64,000 nt of DNA from an uncultured Lachnospiraceae bacterium (GCA_902493385.1 CABUPO010000001.1:248001-312000), one strand, 5' to 3'; counted from the stretch's first letter, positions 1 to 8,313 are shown. The notes: generated by a model from the letters alone, not told the origin. Numbers and translations: made by a program.

Positions 1-76
1 CTTTTGCAATGGATTTTGCCTTTATTCCGTCGTTTCGGCATATTATAGAAAATATGTCTCTTTCAATTATATCCAT
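1..76 (-). CDS. N-terminus of unidentified protein (partial)
   Basis: An open frame runs off the left edge of the window. It starts with ATG four bases after the stop of the dihydrouridine synthase gene and reads MDIIERDIFSIICRNDGIKA, then five more residues. A GGAG lies about 11 bases upstream. The position directly behind the upstream gene on the same strand suggests translational coupling. The 25 visible residues resemble the start of a small helical or winged-helix domain, but this is too little to name a family. Confidence 0.45.
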   Translation of the reverse strand, partial: MDIIERDIFSIICRNDGIKAKSIAK

Positions 77-80
77 GTAT

Positions 81-1031
81 TTATCTGCTCCGTAATCCAC
101 ACTCTGAAAAAATCCGGTTCACAAATACATTATACTGTGACAATGTATCTGATTTTTTCAAAAGTTTAAAATAAACGCCGTCGTCTTCAAACAAATCTAT
201 CATGTATACCCATATTTCCTTCATTTTGTATATAATAACGCGCTCGTCAGGCATTGTATCTTTATATTCAGCGTAAATTCTGTCATGAAACGATTTTAAA
301 ATATCTCTGTCAGGCGTCATGTCACCGCCCTTCTTTATAGCGCCGGCAAGCATTGGATTGCGTATCAGCCCCCTGCCTGTCATTACAGCTTTAAGGTCTG
401 TGTATTCCTTTGCAATATTTTCATAATCCTCATACGAGCATATATTTCCATTGTAGCATACAGGATTAGAGCTTATATCATATACATAACGAAACTTCTG
501 TATCCTCACTTCATGCTTATAATAATCTGTCCTTATACGCGGATGTACAATAAGTTCATATATCGGATATCTGTTGTATATTTTCATAAGCTCATATATT
601 TCATCTTCACAGGCAAACCCTATTCGCGTTTTAACCGATATATCCATAAATGGAAGCTCATTAAATATATGCTCAAAGAATCTGTCCAGTTCGGCAGGTT
701 TTTCCAAAAACCCCGCGCCTTTATTTTTCGCGGCGACGGTTCCCGAAGGACACCCAAGATTAAAGTTAATTTCTTTATAACCTCTGTCATATATAAGCTT
801 TGCAAACCTTACAAAATTCTCTGCGTTATTTGAAATAATCTGAGGAACCAGCAGTATTTCTTTATTATTTTCCGGCAGAATATCCTTTATTTCACGCTTC
901 TTCATTTTACGGCTGCCTTCAGCGGCAATGAACGGCGTAAAATATTTATCAATATGCCCGAAAAATTCTCTGTATGCATTTCTGTATGTATATATAGTTA
1001 TTCCTTCCATAGGCGCCATATAAATTTTCAT
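81..1031 (-). CDS. dus: tRNA-dihydrouridine synthase (Dus family)
   Basis: This 316-residue protein should reduce uridine to dihydrouridine in the D-loop of tRNA, using FMN and NADPH in the cytoplasm. The N-terminal MAPMEGIT segment is the usual FMN-contacting start of the TIM barrel. The active-site loop NLGCPSGTVAAKNKGAG carries the catalytic cysteine at about residue 94, and GRGLIRNP near residue 219 is the FMN phosphate loop. I chose the start at 1031 because AAAGGA lies 9 bases upstream. A longer reading from 1073 would overlap the upstream gene and lacks a ribosome site. It follows the CmpB-like gene by 13 bases, so the two are probably co-transcribed. The Dus subfamily (A, B or C type) is not assigned. 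Confidence 0.9.
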   Translation of the reverse strand: MKIYMAPMEGITIYTYRNAYREFFGHIDKYFTPFIAAEGSRKMKKREIKDILPENNKEILLVPQIISNNAENFVRFAKLIYDRGYKEINFNLGCPSGTVAAKNKGAGFLEKPAELDRFFEHIFNELPFMDISVKTRIGFACEDEIYELMKIYNRYPIYELIVHPRIRTDYYKHEVRIQKFRYVYDISSNPVCYNGNICSYEDYENIAKEYTDLKAVMTGRGLIRNPMLAGAIKKGGDMTPDRDILKSFHDRIYAEYKDTMPDERVIIYKMKEIWVYMIDLFEDDGVYFKLLKKSDTLSQYNVFVNRIFSECGLRSR

Positions 1032-1044
1032 TATCCTGAATCCT

Positions 1045-1782
1045 TTACCGTCGTTTTCTGTATTTTTTCTCAAGCCTGAACCTTATATCCTTCAAATATG
1101 CATCCACTGATTTATCTGACTTAAACGGGAAGAAGAAATGCGTCTTCGTCATGTTCTCATCATGTATGCTTCGTATATGCGCTTTAAGATTCTCATAGCG
1201 TACGACAACTTCATTTTCTTCCGCAAACGCCCGAAGCCTGCTTAACAGCTTTACACTGTACGCAACATCAATTGCAAATACTCCGAAAAATACTCCTATT
1301 ACAAACGAAAACGCCAGATTTTCCGAAAGCCAGTTAAGAGCGTTTAAAATGTACGGATGAATAAAAAAATAATACACCGCGCCAAGAAACGCCCATATTG
1401 CCGAAAACAACGGACAGATAATTCCATTTATATTGCCCCATTGTCCGCTGTAATCCCACAGTCTTACATTAGTCATCTTTAATATAAGTATACCTGCAAT
1501 ATATTCAATCACAGTCATGCATATTGCCATGACTATAAACAAAACCAGCCTGTTAAGATACATATTTTGTATAAAATCCACGTTTTCAAAAGATGCAATA
1601 ATATACATCAGACATAACCCAAAACCGTAAAGCGGCACATACGGACCCACACAGAAGCCTGGGTTAATCCATTTACGATTAGGATTTGACGTTGATATAA
1701 ATCTCCTGAAAAATAATTCAAGCACCCATCCTGTAACAGAACCGATAAAAAATAAAAATGCCAGAATCAAAAAGAGATTCAT
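1045..1782 (-). CDS. Multipass membrane protein, CmpB-like putative ABC transporter permease family (PF06541)
   Basis: A 245-residue integral membrane protein with about five hydrophobic segments, the first at residues 2-20 and others near 45-65, 78-100, 118-140 and 150-172, followed by a soluble basic tail. The motif pattern GWVLELFFRR near the start and NPGFCVGPYVPLYGFG is typical of the family labelled putative ABC transporter permease (CmpB type). No ATPase partner is adjacent, so a transport role is not shown here. The start has GGGGG eight bases upstream. A divergent promoter region separates it from the esterase gene. Function is unknown; family recognition is fairly sure. Confidence 0.75.
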   Translation of the reverse strand: MNLFLILAFLFFIGSVTGWVLELFFRRFISTSNPNRKWINPGFCVGPYVPLYGFGLCLMYIIASFENVDFIQNMYLNRLVLFIVMAICMTVIEYIAGILILKMTNVRLWDYSGQWGNINGIICPLFSAIWAFLGAVYYFFIHPYILNALNWLSENLAFSFVIGVFFGVFAIDVAYSVKLLSRLRAFAEENEVVVRYENLKAHIRSIHDENMTKTHFFFPFKSDKSVDAYLKDIRFRLEKKYRKRR

Positions 1783-1818
1783 AATATAAACCCCCTGTCA
1801 CTTTTAAATTACACACAT

Positions 1819-1848
1819 ATAATAACACATAATCTTTTGCATTGACAA
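1819..1848 (-). promoter_or_regulatory. Promoter of the CmpB-like/dus operon
   Basis: TTGTCA (1843-1848) and TATTAT (1819-1824) are separated by 18 bases on the minus strand. The -35 overlaps that of the divergent esterase promoter by five bases. Confidence 0.55.
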
Positions 1849-1871
1849 ATAGCTTTGTTATAATATATAAA
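1842..1871 (+). promoter_or_regulatory. Promoter of the secreted esterase gene
   Basis: TTGACA (1842-1847) is followed by AT-rich TATATA/TATAAA at 1864-1871, with spacers of 16 or 18 bases. A TATAAT at 1859 is too close to pair with this -35. Confidence 0.5.
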
Positions 1872-1903
1872 AGAATTAAATAAAACGAAACGGGGAAACT
1901 GCA

Positions 1904-3196
1904 ATGAAAAAAAACAGGATATTATCATCCGCGCTTGTGCTTACATTAATATTATCATCCTATAGTATTACAGGCGCGGCAAAAAAACCAAAGCTTAATC
2001 ACAAATCCATAGAATTAAAGATTGGACAGACTGCTGTGATTAAAGTTAAAAATGCTTCCAAAGCTGCAAGGGCAGTGTGGAAATCAACAAAAAAAAGCGT
2101 AGCAAAAATCACAAAAAAAACTACAACGGGCAAGAACATCCGCGCAGCCATTAAAGGTATGGCCACAGGAAAAGCTGTAATTAAAGCATCGTATAAGACC
2201 GGCGGCAAAAAGAAAAATCTGTCCTGCAAAGTTACTGTCAGCGCAGCCGATAATCCACAGACTATAACAACAAGGCCGGCCCTGACGCCTTATATACAGG
2301 CTTCACCAATACCAACGATAACTCCGGCCGAAACGCCTTCCACAGAACCTACGGCAGCTCCTCCTACAAGAACCCCTCTTGTAATCGATGATACTTCTAC
2401 TCCGTCAGATTTCAACGTAAAGCAGTCGGGAGTATCATACGGAAATCTTTCAAGAGTTACTTATTATTCAACAACAGTCGGCAAAGAACGTGCATTTAAT
2501 GTCATAACACCGCCTGATTATGACCCGGATGAAAAGTATCCTGTCCTTTACCTTTGTCACGGAGGAAATGGAGATGAGGGAGACTGGATATCAGGAAAGC
2601 CCGATGTAATCTTAGGCAACCTTATTGCTAAGGGTGAAGCAAGGCCAATGATTATGGTTTTGGTGAACTGCCGGGCAAGAATGGACGATAAGGCTAACCC
2701 GTCAGATTCATTATCGCACGAGCATATGGACGCATGGACTAATTTCCTGTTTGAGCTTCAGGCAGACGTAATGCCATATATGGAAGAAAACTACCCTGTT
2801 CTGACAGGACGTGAAAATACGGGCATCTGCGGTCTTTCAATGGGCGGAAGAGAATCTCTGTATATAGGTTTCAAAATACCTGAAAAAATTGCCTATATCG
2901 GAGCATTCAGTCCTGCATTTGGTATTTTTGAATACGAAAACTGGGGGCTTCACGAAGACGGTTATTTCACCGAGGAAGAATTTACACTGCCCAAGGAATA
3001 CATGGACACGACAACATGCATGATTATGAACGGCGCCAATGACAGCATGGTAAGAGATGAACCCGAAAGATACCACAATGCTCTGGCTGCCAACGGTGTA
3101 AATCATTATTATTATACCATTCCGGGAGACCACAATATGGACGTATGGGCAAACGGACTGTACCATTTCCTTAAGATAGCTTTTAAACAGCAATGA
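1904..3196 (+). CDS. Secreted esterase with N-terminal Ig-like (BIG2-type) domain, esterase D family
   Basis: A 430-residue exported protein. Residues 1-26 form a signal peptide. A very lysine-rich Ig-like domain (about 27-120) resembles bacterial BIG2 modules. A Pro/Thr-rich linker (about 121-172) follows, then an alpha/beta-hydrolase of the esterase D/feruloyl-esterase family (PF00756). The nucleophile elbow GLSMGG puts the catalytic serine at residue 312; Asp380 (in GANDS) and His410 (in GDHNMD) complete a plausible triad. It probably removes acyl groups from plant or microbial polysaccharide outside the cell; the exact substrate cannot be read. The same N-terminal design occurs on the deacetylase homologue at 25303. 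GGGG lies eight bases upstream of the start. It has its own promoter and appears monocistronic. Confidence 0.85.
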   Translation: MKKNRILSSALVLTLILSSYSITGAAKKPKLNHKSIELKIGQTAVIKVKNASKAARAVWKSTKKSVAKITKKTTTGKNIRAAIKGMATGKAVIKASYKTGGKKKNLSCKVTVSAADNPQTITTRPALTPYIQASPIPTITPAETPSTEPTAAPPTRTPLVIDDTSTPSDFNVKQSGVSYGNLSRVTYYSTTVGKERAFNVITPPDYDPDEKYPVLYLCHGGNGDEGDWISGKPDVILGNLIAKGEARPMIMVLVNCRARMDDKANPSDSLSHEHMDAWTNFLFELQADVMPYMEENYPVLTGRENTGICGLSMGGRESLYIGFKIPEKIAYIGAFSPAFGIFEYENWGLHEDGYFTEEEFTLPKEYMDTTTCMIMNGANDSMVRDEPERYHNALAANGVNHYYYTIPGDHNMDVWANGLYHFLKIAFKQQ

Positions 3197-3253
3197 CAAA
3201 AGTCCTAAATACATACGGATAACAAATAGTACTCTCGTCTTTTCTAAGACCTC

Positions 3254-3282
3254 TTGACAATTTGAGGGGTTACAGATATAAT
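3254..3282 (+). promoter_or_regulatory. Consensus promoter of the TetR gene
   Basis: TTGACA (3254-3259) and TATAAT (3277-3282) with an exact 17-base spacer: a perfect sigma-A-type promoter. The last two bases of the -10 lie inside the palindrome that follows, as expected for autorepression. Confidence 0.9.
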
Positions 3283-3310
3283 ATATCAGTGATATATATC
3301 ACTGATATAT
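3281..3310 (+). promoter_or_regulatory. 30-bp perfect palindrome, probable TetR operator
   Basis: ATATATCAGTGATAT followed by its exact reverse complement, starting at the end of the -10 and ending 12 bases before the TetR start codon. Binding here would block transcription initiation. The likely ligand is the adjacent TetR-family protein (inference). Confidence 0.8.
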
Positions 3311-3322
3311 CGGGAGGAAGCC

Positions 3323-3943
3323 ATGAGCGAAGCAGAACAAACAACATTGGAACGAATACATGCAGCGGCAAAAGAAGCGTTTATGGAATACGGCTATAAG
3401 TCAGCCTCTCTTCGGAGCATTGTCAAAACAGCAGGCGTTACGCTGGGCGCATTTTACGGATACTATAACAGCAAAGAAGAACTTTTTGAAGCGCTGGTCG
3501 GCGAGCAATACAATCACATGTTGGATTGTTACCGTAAGGCACAATCGGATTTCGCTGCTCTTCCCCAAAAAGAGCAGGTAGAGCATATGAGCGAAATTTC
3601 AGGGGATTGCATGACAGAAATGCTGTTGTATGCTTATGATAATCTTGACGAGTTCAAATTGATCCTCTGCGGCTCTGAAGGAACCAGATTTTCCGGGATG
3701 GTTGACGAAATGGTGGAAATCGAGGTTAAGGCTACCCACGATTATCAGGAGGTTTTAAACAGACTTGGAAAGCCGTCGCCGGAAATTGATCCGAGACTCG
3801 AGCATATTCTGATTACCGGAATGTTCGGAACATTTATGGAACTGATTATTCACGAAATGTCTTTGGAACAGGCGCTTAGCTACTTAAAGGAAATGCGTGA
3901 GTTTTATACCGCAGGCTGGATGAAAATTATGGGCCAGACTTGA
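3323..3943 (+). CDS. TetR/AcrR-family transcriptional regulator
   Basis: A 206-residue regulator with an N-terminal TetR helix-turn-helix (about residues 10-55), including the typical recognition region GVTLGAFYGYYNSKEELFEAL. The C-terminal two-thirds is the variable ligand-binding and dimer domain. GGGAGG sits 8 bases before ATG. The gene is preceded by a consensus promoter merged with a perfect 30-bp palindrome, so it very probably represses itself. It lies just upstream of, and in line with, the ABC exporter pair, which it may also control. The inducer is unknown. Isoleucine codons ATT/ATC dominate, as in the rest of the island. Confidence 0.88.
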   Translation: MSEAEQTTLERIHAAAKEAFMEYGYKSASLRSIVKTAGVTLGAFYGYYNSKEELFEALVGEQYNHMLDCYRKAQSDFAALPQKEQVEHMSEISGDCMTEMLLYAYDNLDEFKLILCGSEGTRFSGMVDEMVEIEVKATHDYQEVLNRLGKPSPEIDPRLEHILITGMFGTFMELIIHEMSLEQALSYLKEMREFYTAGWMKIMGQT

Positions 3944-3965
3944 GCCCTATAATTTTTGGCCACAG

Positions 3966-3981
3966 GTTAGCGATAGCTAAC
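3966..3981 (+). promoter_or_regulatory. Candidate iron-regulator operator 1 (GTTAGC-N4-GCTAAC)
   Basis: Perfect inverted repeat GTTAGC GATA GCTAAC between the TetR gene and the ABC pair. A TATAAT lies at 3948-3953, 12 bases upstream of the box. The same motif precedes feoA, feoB and the DUF2325 gene. Confidence 0.7.
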
Positions 3982-4055
3982 TCAAAAAACAATGATATTT
4001 GAAATCGGCTGCAGCGGTTTCTGTATCATTAATTTTTTCACAAGGAGGACTGAAA

Positions 4056-5831
4056 GTGAAGAAAAATAAAAATCTTTCAGAGCTTATGAGCTTTGCGGGT
4101 AATCATAAATATCTTACCTGCTTATCGCTCGTATTATCGGTAATCAGTGCAATTTTAGCGCTGTTTCCGTTTGTCTTTATCTTCTTTATCATTAAAGAAG
4201 TAATTGAGGTCGCGCCGAACTGCTCACAGGCTGTTCATGTTGTACATAACGGCTGGATGGCGGTACTGTTTGCCTTGATTTCCATTCTCATTTATGTAGG
4301 AGCATTGATGTGTTCCCATATGTCGGCGTTTCGTATTGCGGGAAACATACGAAAAACACTGATGGGGCATATTGTACAGCTTCCTCTCGGCTTTATCGGA
4401 GAAATGGGAAGCGGAAAAATCCGCCGTATTGTTCACGACAGCAGTGCTGCAACCGAAACTTACCTTGCCCATCAGCTTCCGGATATGGCTGGAGCCATAA
4501 CAACACCGATTGGCATGATTGTTATGCTGTTTCTTTTTGACTGGCGGTTCGGGCTTATTTGTCTTATTCCTGTTATTCTCGGCTTTGCGGCAATGTTCAA
4601 AATGGCCGGACCCGGCATGGCGGAGGATATGAAAAATTATCAAAACGCTTTGGCGGATATGAATAACGAGGCGGTGGAATATGTACGAGGCGTGCCGGTT
4701 GTAAAAACCTTCGGGCAGACCGTACATACCTTCAAGCGTTTTAAGGGCTCAATAGACAGCTACTATAAATTCTGTATCGCCTATTGCAAAAAGTGCCGTA
4801 TGCCAATGCTTATGTACACCGTTTTTATAAACAGCGCTTTCGCCTTTTTAATCACGCTGGCATTAATACTTGCAGGCGGCGAAGCCGTAACGCAGTCTTT
4901 GCTGCTCAGTTTCATTTTCTATATCATTTTCACGCCTGTTATTACTACATCCATGACAAAGGTTATGTATATGAGCGAAAACGGGATGATAGTAGCCGAT
5001 GCGCTTACCCGTATTCATTCGATACTGGATATGAAGCCTCTGCCCGATGCACAAAGGCCGGCGTCACCTAAGGATAACTCGGTAGAATTTAAGAATGTCT
5101 CTTTCCGATACAGCGGAGCAAAAAGTGATGCAATTCGGAATGTTTCCTTTAAGGTAAACCCGGGTGACACTGTCGCGCTTGTCGGTCCGTCAGGCGGCGG
5201 CAAATCGACCGCAGCAGGACTTATTTCACGATTTTGGGATGTTATGGGCGGCGAAATCATGGTCGGCGGTGTAAATGTAAAAAACATTAAAAAGTCCGAA
5301 CTGACGGAAACCGTATCCTATGTTTTTCAGGACAGCAGGCTCTTAAAAGCCTCTGTTTTTGATAATGTGAGACTGGCAAGACCGAATGCTTCCCAAAACG
5401 AAGTGGAAAATGCTTTGCACAAAGCGCAGTGTGACGATATTATTGCAAAGCTCCCAGACGGGATTGATACGGTAATCGGTACCAAAGGCGTTTATCTTTC
5501 GGGCGGCGAGCAGCAACGCATTGCTATTGCCCGTGTAATGCTGAAAGATGCGCCTATCATTGTTCTGGACGAAGCAACCGCCTTTGCCGATCCGGAAAAT
5601 GAAGCTCTTGTACAACGTGCTTTTGAGGAATTGTCAAAGGATAAAACCGTTATTATTATCGCACACCGTTTAACGACAATCAGAAATGCGGACAGGATAT
5701 TTGTATTAAAGGACGGACAAATTGAGGAATCCGGCACGCATGATAAGCTTTCGCAAAGCGACGGTTTATATGCGAAAATGTGGCAGGATTATCAGACCTC
5801 GATAAGCTGGAAGGTTGGAGGTGCAATATGA
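4056..5831 (+). CDS. ABC transporter, fused membrane and ATPase domains, first half
   Basis: A 591-residue type IV (exporter-fold) half transporter. Six membrane helices lie in residues 20-300. The ATPase domain has Walker A GPSGGGKS at 377-384, the Q-loop FQDSRL, signature LSGGEQQR, Walker B IIVLDEAT and the H-loop AHRLTT. I chose GTG 4056 because CAAGGAGGAC lies just upstream; the frame stays open back to 3999 without a ribosome site. The stop overlaps the ATG of the second half gene (ATGA), so they are translationally coupled and surely form a heterodimer. The DEATAFADPENE wording after Walker B is, as I recall, common in IrtA/YbtP-type siderophore-linked pairs. With the iron-type operator upstream and feo genes downstream, a role in iron or siderophore traffic is inferred, not proven. 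Confidence 0.88.
   Translation: MKKNKNLSELMSFAGNHKYLTCLSLVLSVISAILALFPFVFIFFIIKEVIEVAPNCSQAVHVVHNGWMAVLFALISILIYVGALMCSHMSAFRIAGNIRKTLMGHIVQLPLGFIGEMGSGKIRRIVHDSSAATETYLAHQLPDMAGAITTPIGMIVMLFLFDWRFGLICLIPVILGFAAMFKMAGPGMAEDMKNYQNALADMNNEAVEYVRGVPVVKTFGQTVHTFKRFKGSIDSYYKFCIAYCKKCRMPMLMYTVFINSAFAFLITLALILAGGEAVTQSLLLSFIFYIIFTPVITTSMTKVMYMSENGMIVADALTRIHSILDMKPLPDAQRPASPKDNSVEFKNVSFRYSGAKSDAIRNVSFKVNPGDTVALVGPSGGGKSTAAGLISRFWDVMGGEIMVGGVNVKNIKKSELTETVSYVFQDSRLLKASVFDNVRLARPNASQNEVENALHKAQCDDIIAKLPDGIDTVIGTKGVYLSGGEQQRIAIARVMLKDAPIIVLDEATAFADPENEALVQRAFEELSKDKTVIIIAHRLTTIRNADRIFVLKDGQIEESGTHDKLSQSDGLYAKMWQDYQTSISWKVGGAI
5174..5209 (+). repeat. 36-bp direct repeat, copy 1 (Walker A of first ABC half)
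   Basis: Identical at every base to 6913-6948. It encodes ALVGPSGGGKST in both ABC halves with the same codons throughout. Confidence 0.9.
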
Positions 5832-7561
5832 CAGACAGAATAATGAAACGATTTGCACTCTCAAAAGAGGGCGCAAAGGGACTTGTGGTTGCAATTCTGG
5901 CGTGTACGGTAAGCGACCTTGTATTGATGTTCCCTGTGGGACTTCTGTATTTTGCGGTAAACGATTTTATGGACGGACCGGTACCGACAAGTCATTATGC
6001 GTTATACGGAATCGGTATTGTTACCGCTCTTTTGTTGATTTTTCTCTCGGAATTTTGGAAATATAACGCCACATACTTCTCTACTTACCGCGAATCAGGT
6101 AAATGCAGAATTCGTCTGGCGGAAAAGCTTCGTCGGCTTCCGCTGTCATTCTTCGGAAAAAAAAACCTTGCGGATCTTACGAATACAATGCTCGGCGATG
6201 TGGCAACGACAGAGCGTATGTTTTCTCACTATGTACCGCAGTATTATGCCTCTATTCTTTCCACTTGTATTATTGCCATAAACCTGTTTTTCTACGACAG
6301 AAGACTTGCGCTTGCCGCATTGTGGGTCCTGCCTGTGGCGCTTTTAATCGTCGGACTTTCTAAAAAAGCGCAGAATTATTTTACACGCAGACAAAGTCAG
6401 GCGCAGATTACTGTGCAGGACGGTATCCAGGAGTGTTTGGAAACGGTTCGTGATTTAAAAAGCAACAATGCGGAGAAAGAGTACTTAAAAGGACTTAATC
6501 AAAAAATCGGGCATCTTGAGAGCCGCAGTATAAAAAGCGAGTTTGGCAGCGCTATGTTTGTCGTCCCTGCGCAGATGATTCTAAAGCTTGGTATTGCTTG
6601 TGTAGCGCTCGTGGGCAGTATGTTGCTGATAGACGGTTCGCTTTCTTTGATTACATTCTTTATGTTCCTGCTTGTTGTGTCAAGACTTTATGAACCGATG
6701 TCCTTCGCATTGCAGAATTTAGCCGCGATGAATTCTCTGCAAGTCAATATTGACCGTATGAATGAAATTGAAAACTGCAAAGAGCAGGACGGTAAAAAGG
6801 AATTCAATCCGACGGGCTACGATATTGTGTTTGAAAATGTAGGATTCGCCTACAACAGTGAAGAAACAGTGCTTCAAAATGTATCCTTTACGGCAAAGCA
6901 GGGCGAAGTAACCGCGCTTGTCGGTCCGTCAGGCGGCGGCAAATCGACAGCAGCGAAATTAGCGGCAAGATTCTGGGATGCAGACAAGGGGAAAATCACC
7001 GTAGGCGGCGTAGATGTGACAAAGGTTGAGCCCGAACAGCTTTTGACCGCGTTCTCAATTGTGTTTCAGGATGTAACGCTCTTTAACAATACAGTCATGG
7101 AAAATATCCGAATCGGCAGAAAAGACGCTACAGACGAGGAAGTCATTGCGGCTGCAAAAATGGCGAACTGCGAAGAATTTGTAGAAAAGCTCCCTGATAA
7201 ATGGAACAGCAATATAGGAGAAAACGGAAGTTCGCTTTCGGGCGGCGAACGACAGCGCATTTCCATTGCAAGGGCATTTCTGAAAGACGCTCCCATTATT
7301 TTGCTTGACGAAGCCACCGCTTCTCTTGATGCGGAAAATGAAATGGCAATTCAATCGGCTCTCTCACGCCTGATTAAAGATAAAACCGTTCTTCTGATTG
7401 CACACCGAATGCGTACCGTTGCCAGGACAAACAAGGTTGTCGTTCTTTCAAACGGCACTGTATCCGAGCAGGGACATCCTGATAAACTCTTTAAACAGAA
7501 CGGACTTTACACCCGTATGGTAAAGCTGCAGACAGAAAGCCAGGATTGGTCGATTGGATAA
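5828..7561 (+). CDS. ABC transporter, fused membrane and ATPase domains, second half
   Basis: A 577-residue partner of the preceding half transporter. The membrane domain spans about residues 18-300. Walker A GPSGGGKS is at 366-373, with FQDVTLF, LSGGERQRISIARA, LLDEATASLDAENE and AHRMRT following in order. The ATG overlaps the previous stop codon by the ATGA arrangement, behind TTGGAGG. The pair shares a 36-bp identical stretch at Walker A. It is followed by two hairpins, the second a good terminator, so the operon ends here. Direction of transport and substrate are not visible in the sequence; location between a TetR gene and feo genes suggests metallophore or metal-stress transport. Confidence 0.88.
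   Translation: MTDRIMKRFALSKEGAKGLVVAILACTVSDLVLMFPVGLLYFAVNDFMDGPVPTSHYALYGIGIVTALLLIFLSEFWKYNATYFSTYRESGKCRIRLAEKLRRLPLSFFGKKNLADLTNTMLGDVATTERMFSHYVPQYYASILSTCIIAINLFFYDRRLALAALWVLPVALLIVGLSKKAQNYFTRRQSQAQITVQDGIQECLETVRDLKSNNAEKEYLKGLNQKIGHLESRSIKSEFGSAMFVVPAQMILKLGIACVALVGSMLLIDGSLSLITFFMFLLVVSRLYEPMSFALQNLAAMNSLQVNIDRMNEIENCKEQDGKKEFNPTGYDIVFENVGFAYNSEETVLQNVSFTAKQGEVTALVGPSGGGKSTAAKLAARFWDADKGKITVGGVDVTKVEPEQLLTAFSIVFQDVTLFNNTVMENIRIGRKDATDEEVIAAAKMANCEEFVEKLPDKWNSNIGENGSSLSGGERQRISIARAFLKDAPIILLDEATASLDAENEMAIQSALSRLIKDKTVLLIAHRMRTVARTNKVVVLSNGTVSEQGHPDKLFKQNGLYTRMVKLQTESQDWSIG
6913..6948 (+). repeat. 36-bp direct repeat, copy 2 (Walker A of second ABC half)
   Basis: Exact copy of 5174-5209. 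Walker A is conserved, but identical synonymous choices over 12 codons exceed what protein conservation requires. Confidence 0.9.
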
Positions 7562-7572
7562 AATAAAAATAC

Positions 7573-7609
7573 AAAGCAGAGTCAGTTATCTCCAAACCGG
7601 CTCTGCTTT
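7573..7609 (+). terminator. Hairpin after the ABC pair
   Basis: AAAGCAGAG pairs with CTCTGCTTT around a 19-base loop. No clean T-run follows, so it may be a processing hairpin or weak terminator. Confidence 0.45.
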
Positions 7610-7630
7610 CTGCAAATTCTGATATAATTT

Positions 7631-7674
7631 AGCCCGGCAGCACAATTCATTCCAAAAATCGCTGTCGGGCTTTT
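7631..7674 (+). terminator. Terminator between the ABC pair and the DtxR-like gene
   Basis: AGCCCGGCAGC pairs with GCTGTCGGGCT (one wobble) and runs into TTTT. It sits between convergent genes and could serve both. Confidence 0.8.
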
Positions 7675-7682
7675 ACGCAGGT

Positions 7683-8057
7683 TTATTTATCCAGGTGCTT
7701 TAAAACATGCTTTTTCAATGCTTCAAAGGATTCGTCGCTTATATCGTGTTCCATTTTACAGGCGTCCTCGGCAGCGGTTTCTTTATCGACGCCAAGGCGG
7801 ATTAAAAATTCGGTCAGCAATGTATGCCTTTCATAAATTTTTTCAGCAACTTCCAGTCCGGCATCGGTGAGGGTCAGAGAACCGTCCGCATCCATATTCA
7901 AAAATCCGCCTTTTCTCAAAATACCGACTGCACGACTTACGCTGGGCTTGGAAAAGCCCATATATTCGCCCACGTCAATTGAGCGGACATAACTGCTTTT
8001 TTTAGATAATATATAAATGGTTTCCAGGTACATCTCGCCGGATTCCTGCAAATGCAT
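7683..8057 (-). CDS. DtxR/MntR-family metal-dependent regulator
   Basis: A 124-residue regulator with the N-terminal winged helix of the iron-dependent repressor family (about residues 1-65, with SIDVGEYMGFSKPSVSRAVG as the recognition unit) and a dimerisation/metal domain containing CKMEHDIS, where Cys and His of the usual metal site are kept. It lacks the C-terminal SH3 domain of long DtxR proteins, so it is MntR-sized. ATG 8057 has AAGGAGGG close upstream; a longer frame to 8090 has no such site. Divergent from feoA, it is the obvious candidate to bind the GTTAGC boxes of this island. A GTTAGC half-site lies over its own promoter. Confidence 0.88.
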   Translation of the reverse strand: MHLQESGEMYLETIYILSKKSSYVRSIDVGEYMGFSKPSVSRAVGILRKGGFLNMDADGSLTLTDAGLEVAEKIYERHTLLTEFLIRLGVDKETAAEDACKMEHDISDESFEALKKHVLKHLDK

Positions 8058-8102
8058 AGTAACCCTCCTTCGTCTTTTATTAAGTGTCATCGAAACTATT
8101 CG

Positions 8103-8140
8103 GTTAGCAATAACATACCACTCACACGCAAAAAAATCAA
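8103..8140 (-). promoter_or_regulatory. Promoter and half-operator of the DtxR-like gene
   Basis: On the minus strand TTGATT (8135-8140), 17 bases, TATGTT (8112-8117). A GTTAGC half-site on the plus strand (8103-8108) lies just downstream of the -10; its partner half is degenerate. This suggests weak self-control. Confidence 0.5.
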
Positions 8141-8226
8141 GTGTAAAGCAGGCGTTCCTTTATGTGAGCATTCCAGATATACTTCGACCTTTTTATAAAA
8201 CAAAAACGGAAATTTCAAAAAGCCTA

Positions 8227-8256
8227 TTGACAAATCAGGGATAGAGGATATATAAT
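8227..8256 (+). promoter_or_regulatory. feoA operon promoter
   Basis: TTGACA (8227-8232) and TATAAT (8251-8256), 18-base spacer. The first GTTAGC box begins 13 bases after the -10 start, the same geometry as at 12176/12189. Confidence 0.8.
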
Positions 8257-8263
8257 AACCAAA

Positions 8264-8279
8264 GTTAGCGGGAGCTAAC
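8264..8279 (+). promoter_or_regulatory. Candidate iron-regulator operator 2
   Basis: GTTAGC GGGA GCTAAC, a perfect inverted repeat at the expected transcription start of the feo operon. Confidence 0.75.
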
Positions 8280-8297
8280 ATTAATTATTGGTTTTGA

Positions 8298-8313
8298 GTT
8301 AGCTTTTGCTAAT
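8298..8313 (+). promoter_or_regulatory. Candidate iron-regulator operator 3
   Basis: GTTAGC TTTT GCTAAT, one mismatch from the palindrome, 34 bases downstream of operator 2 in the feoA leader. Paired sites suggest cooperative binding. Confidence 0.65.

Noticed and set aside
1859..1864. TATAAT as the -10 of the esterase promoter
   Set aside because: Only 11 bases from TTGACA; later AT-rich hexamers fit better.
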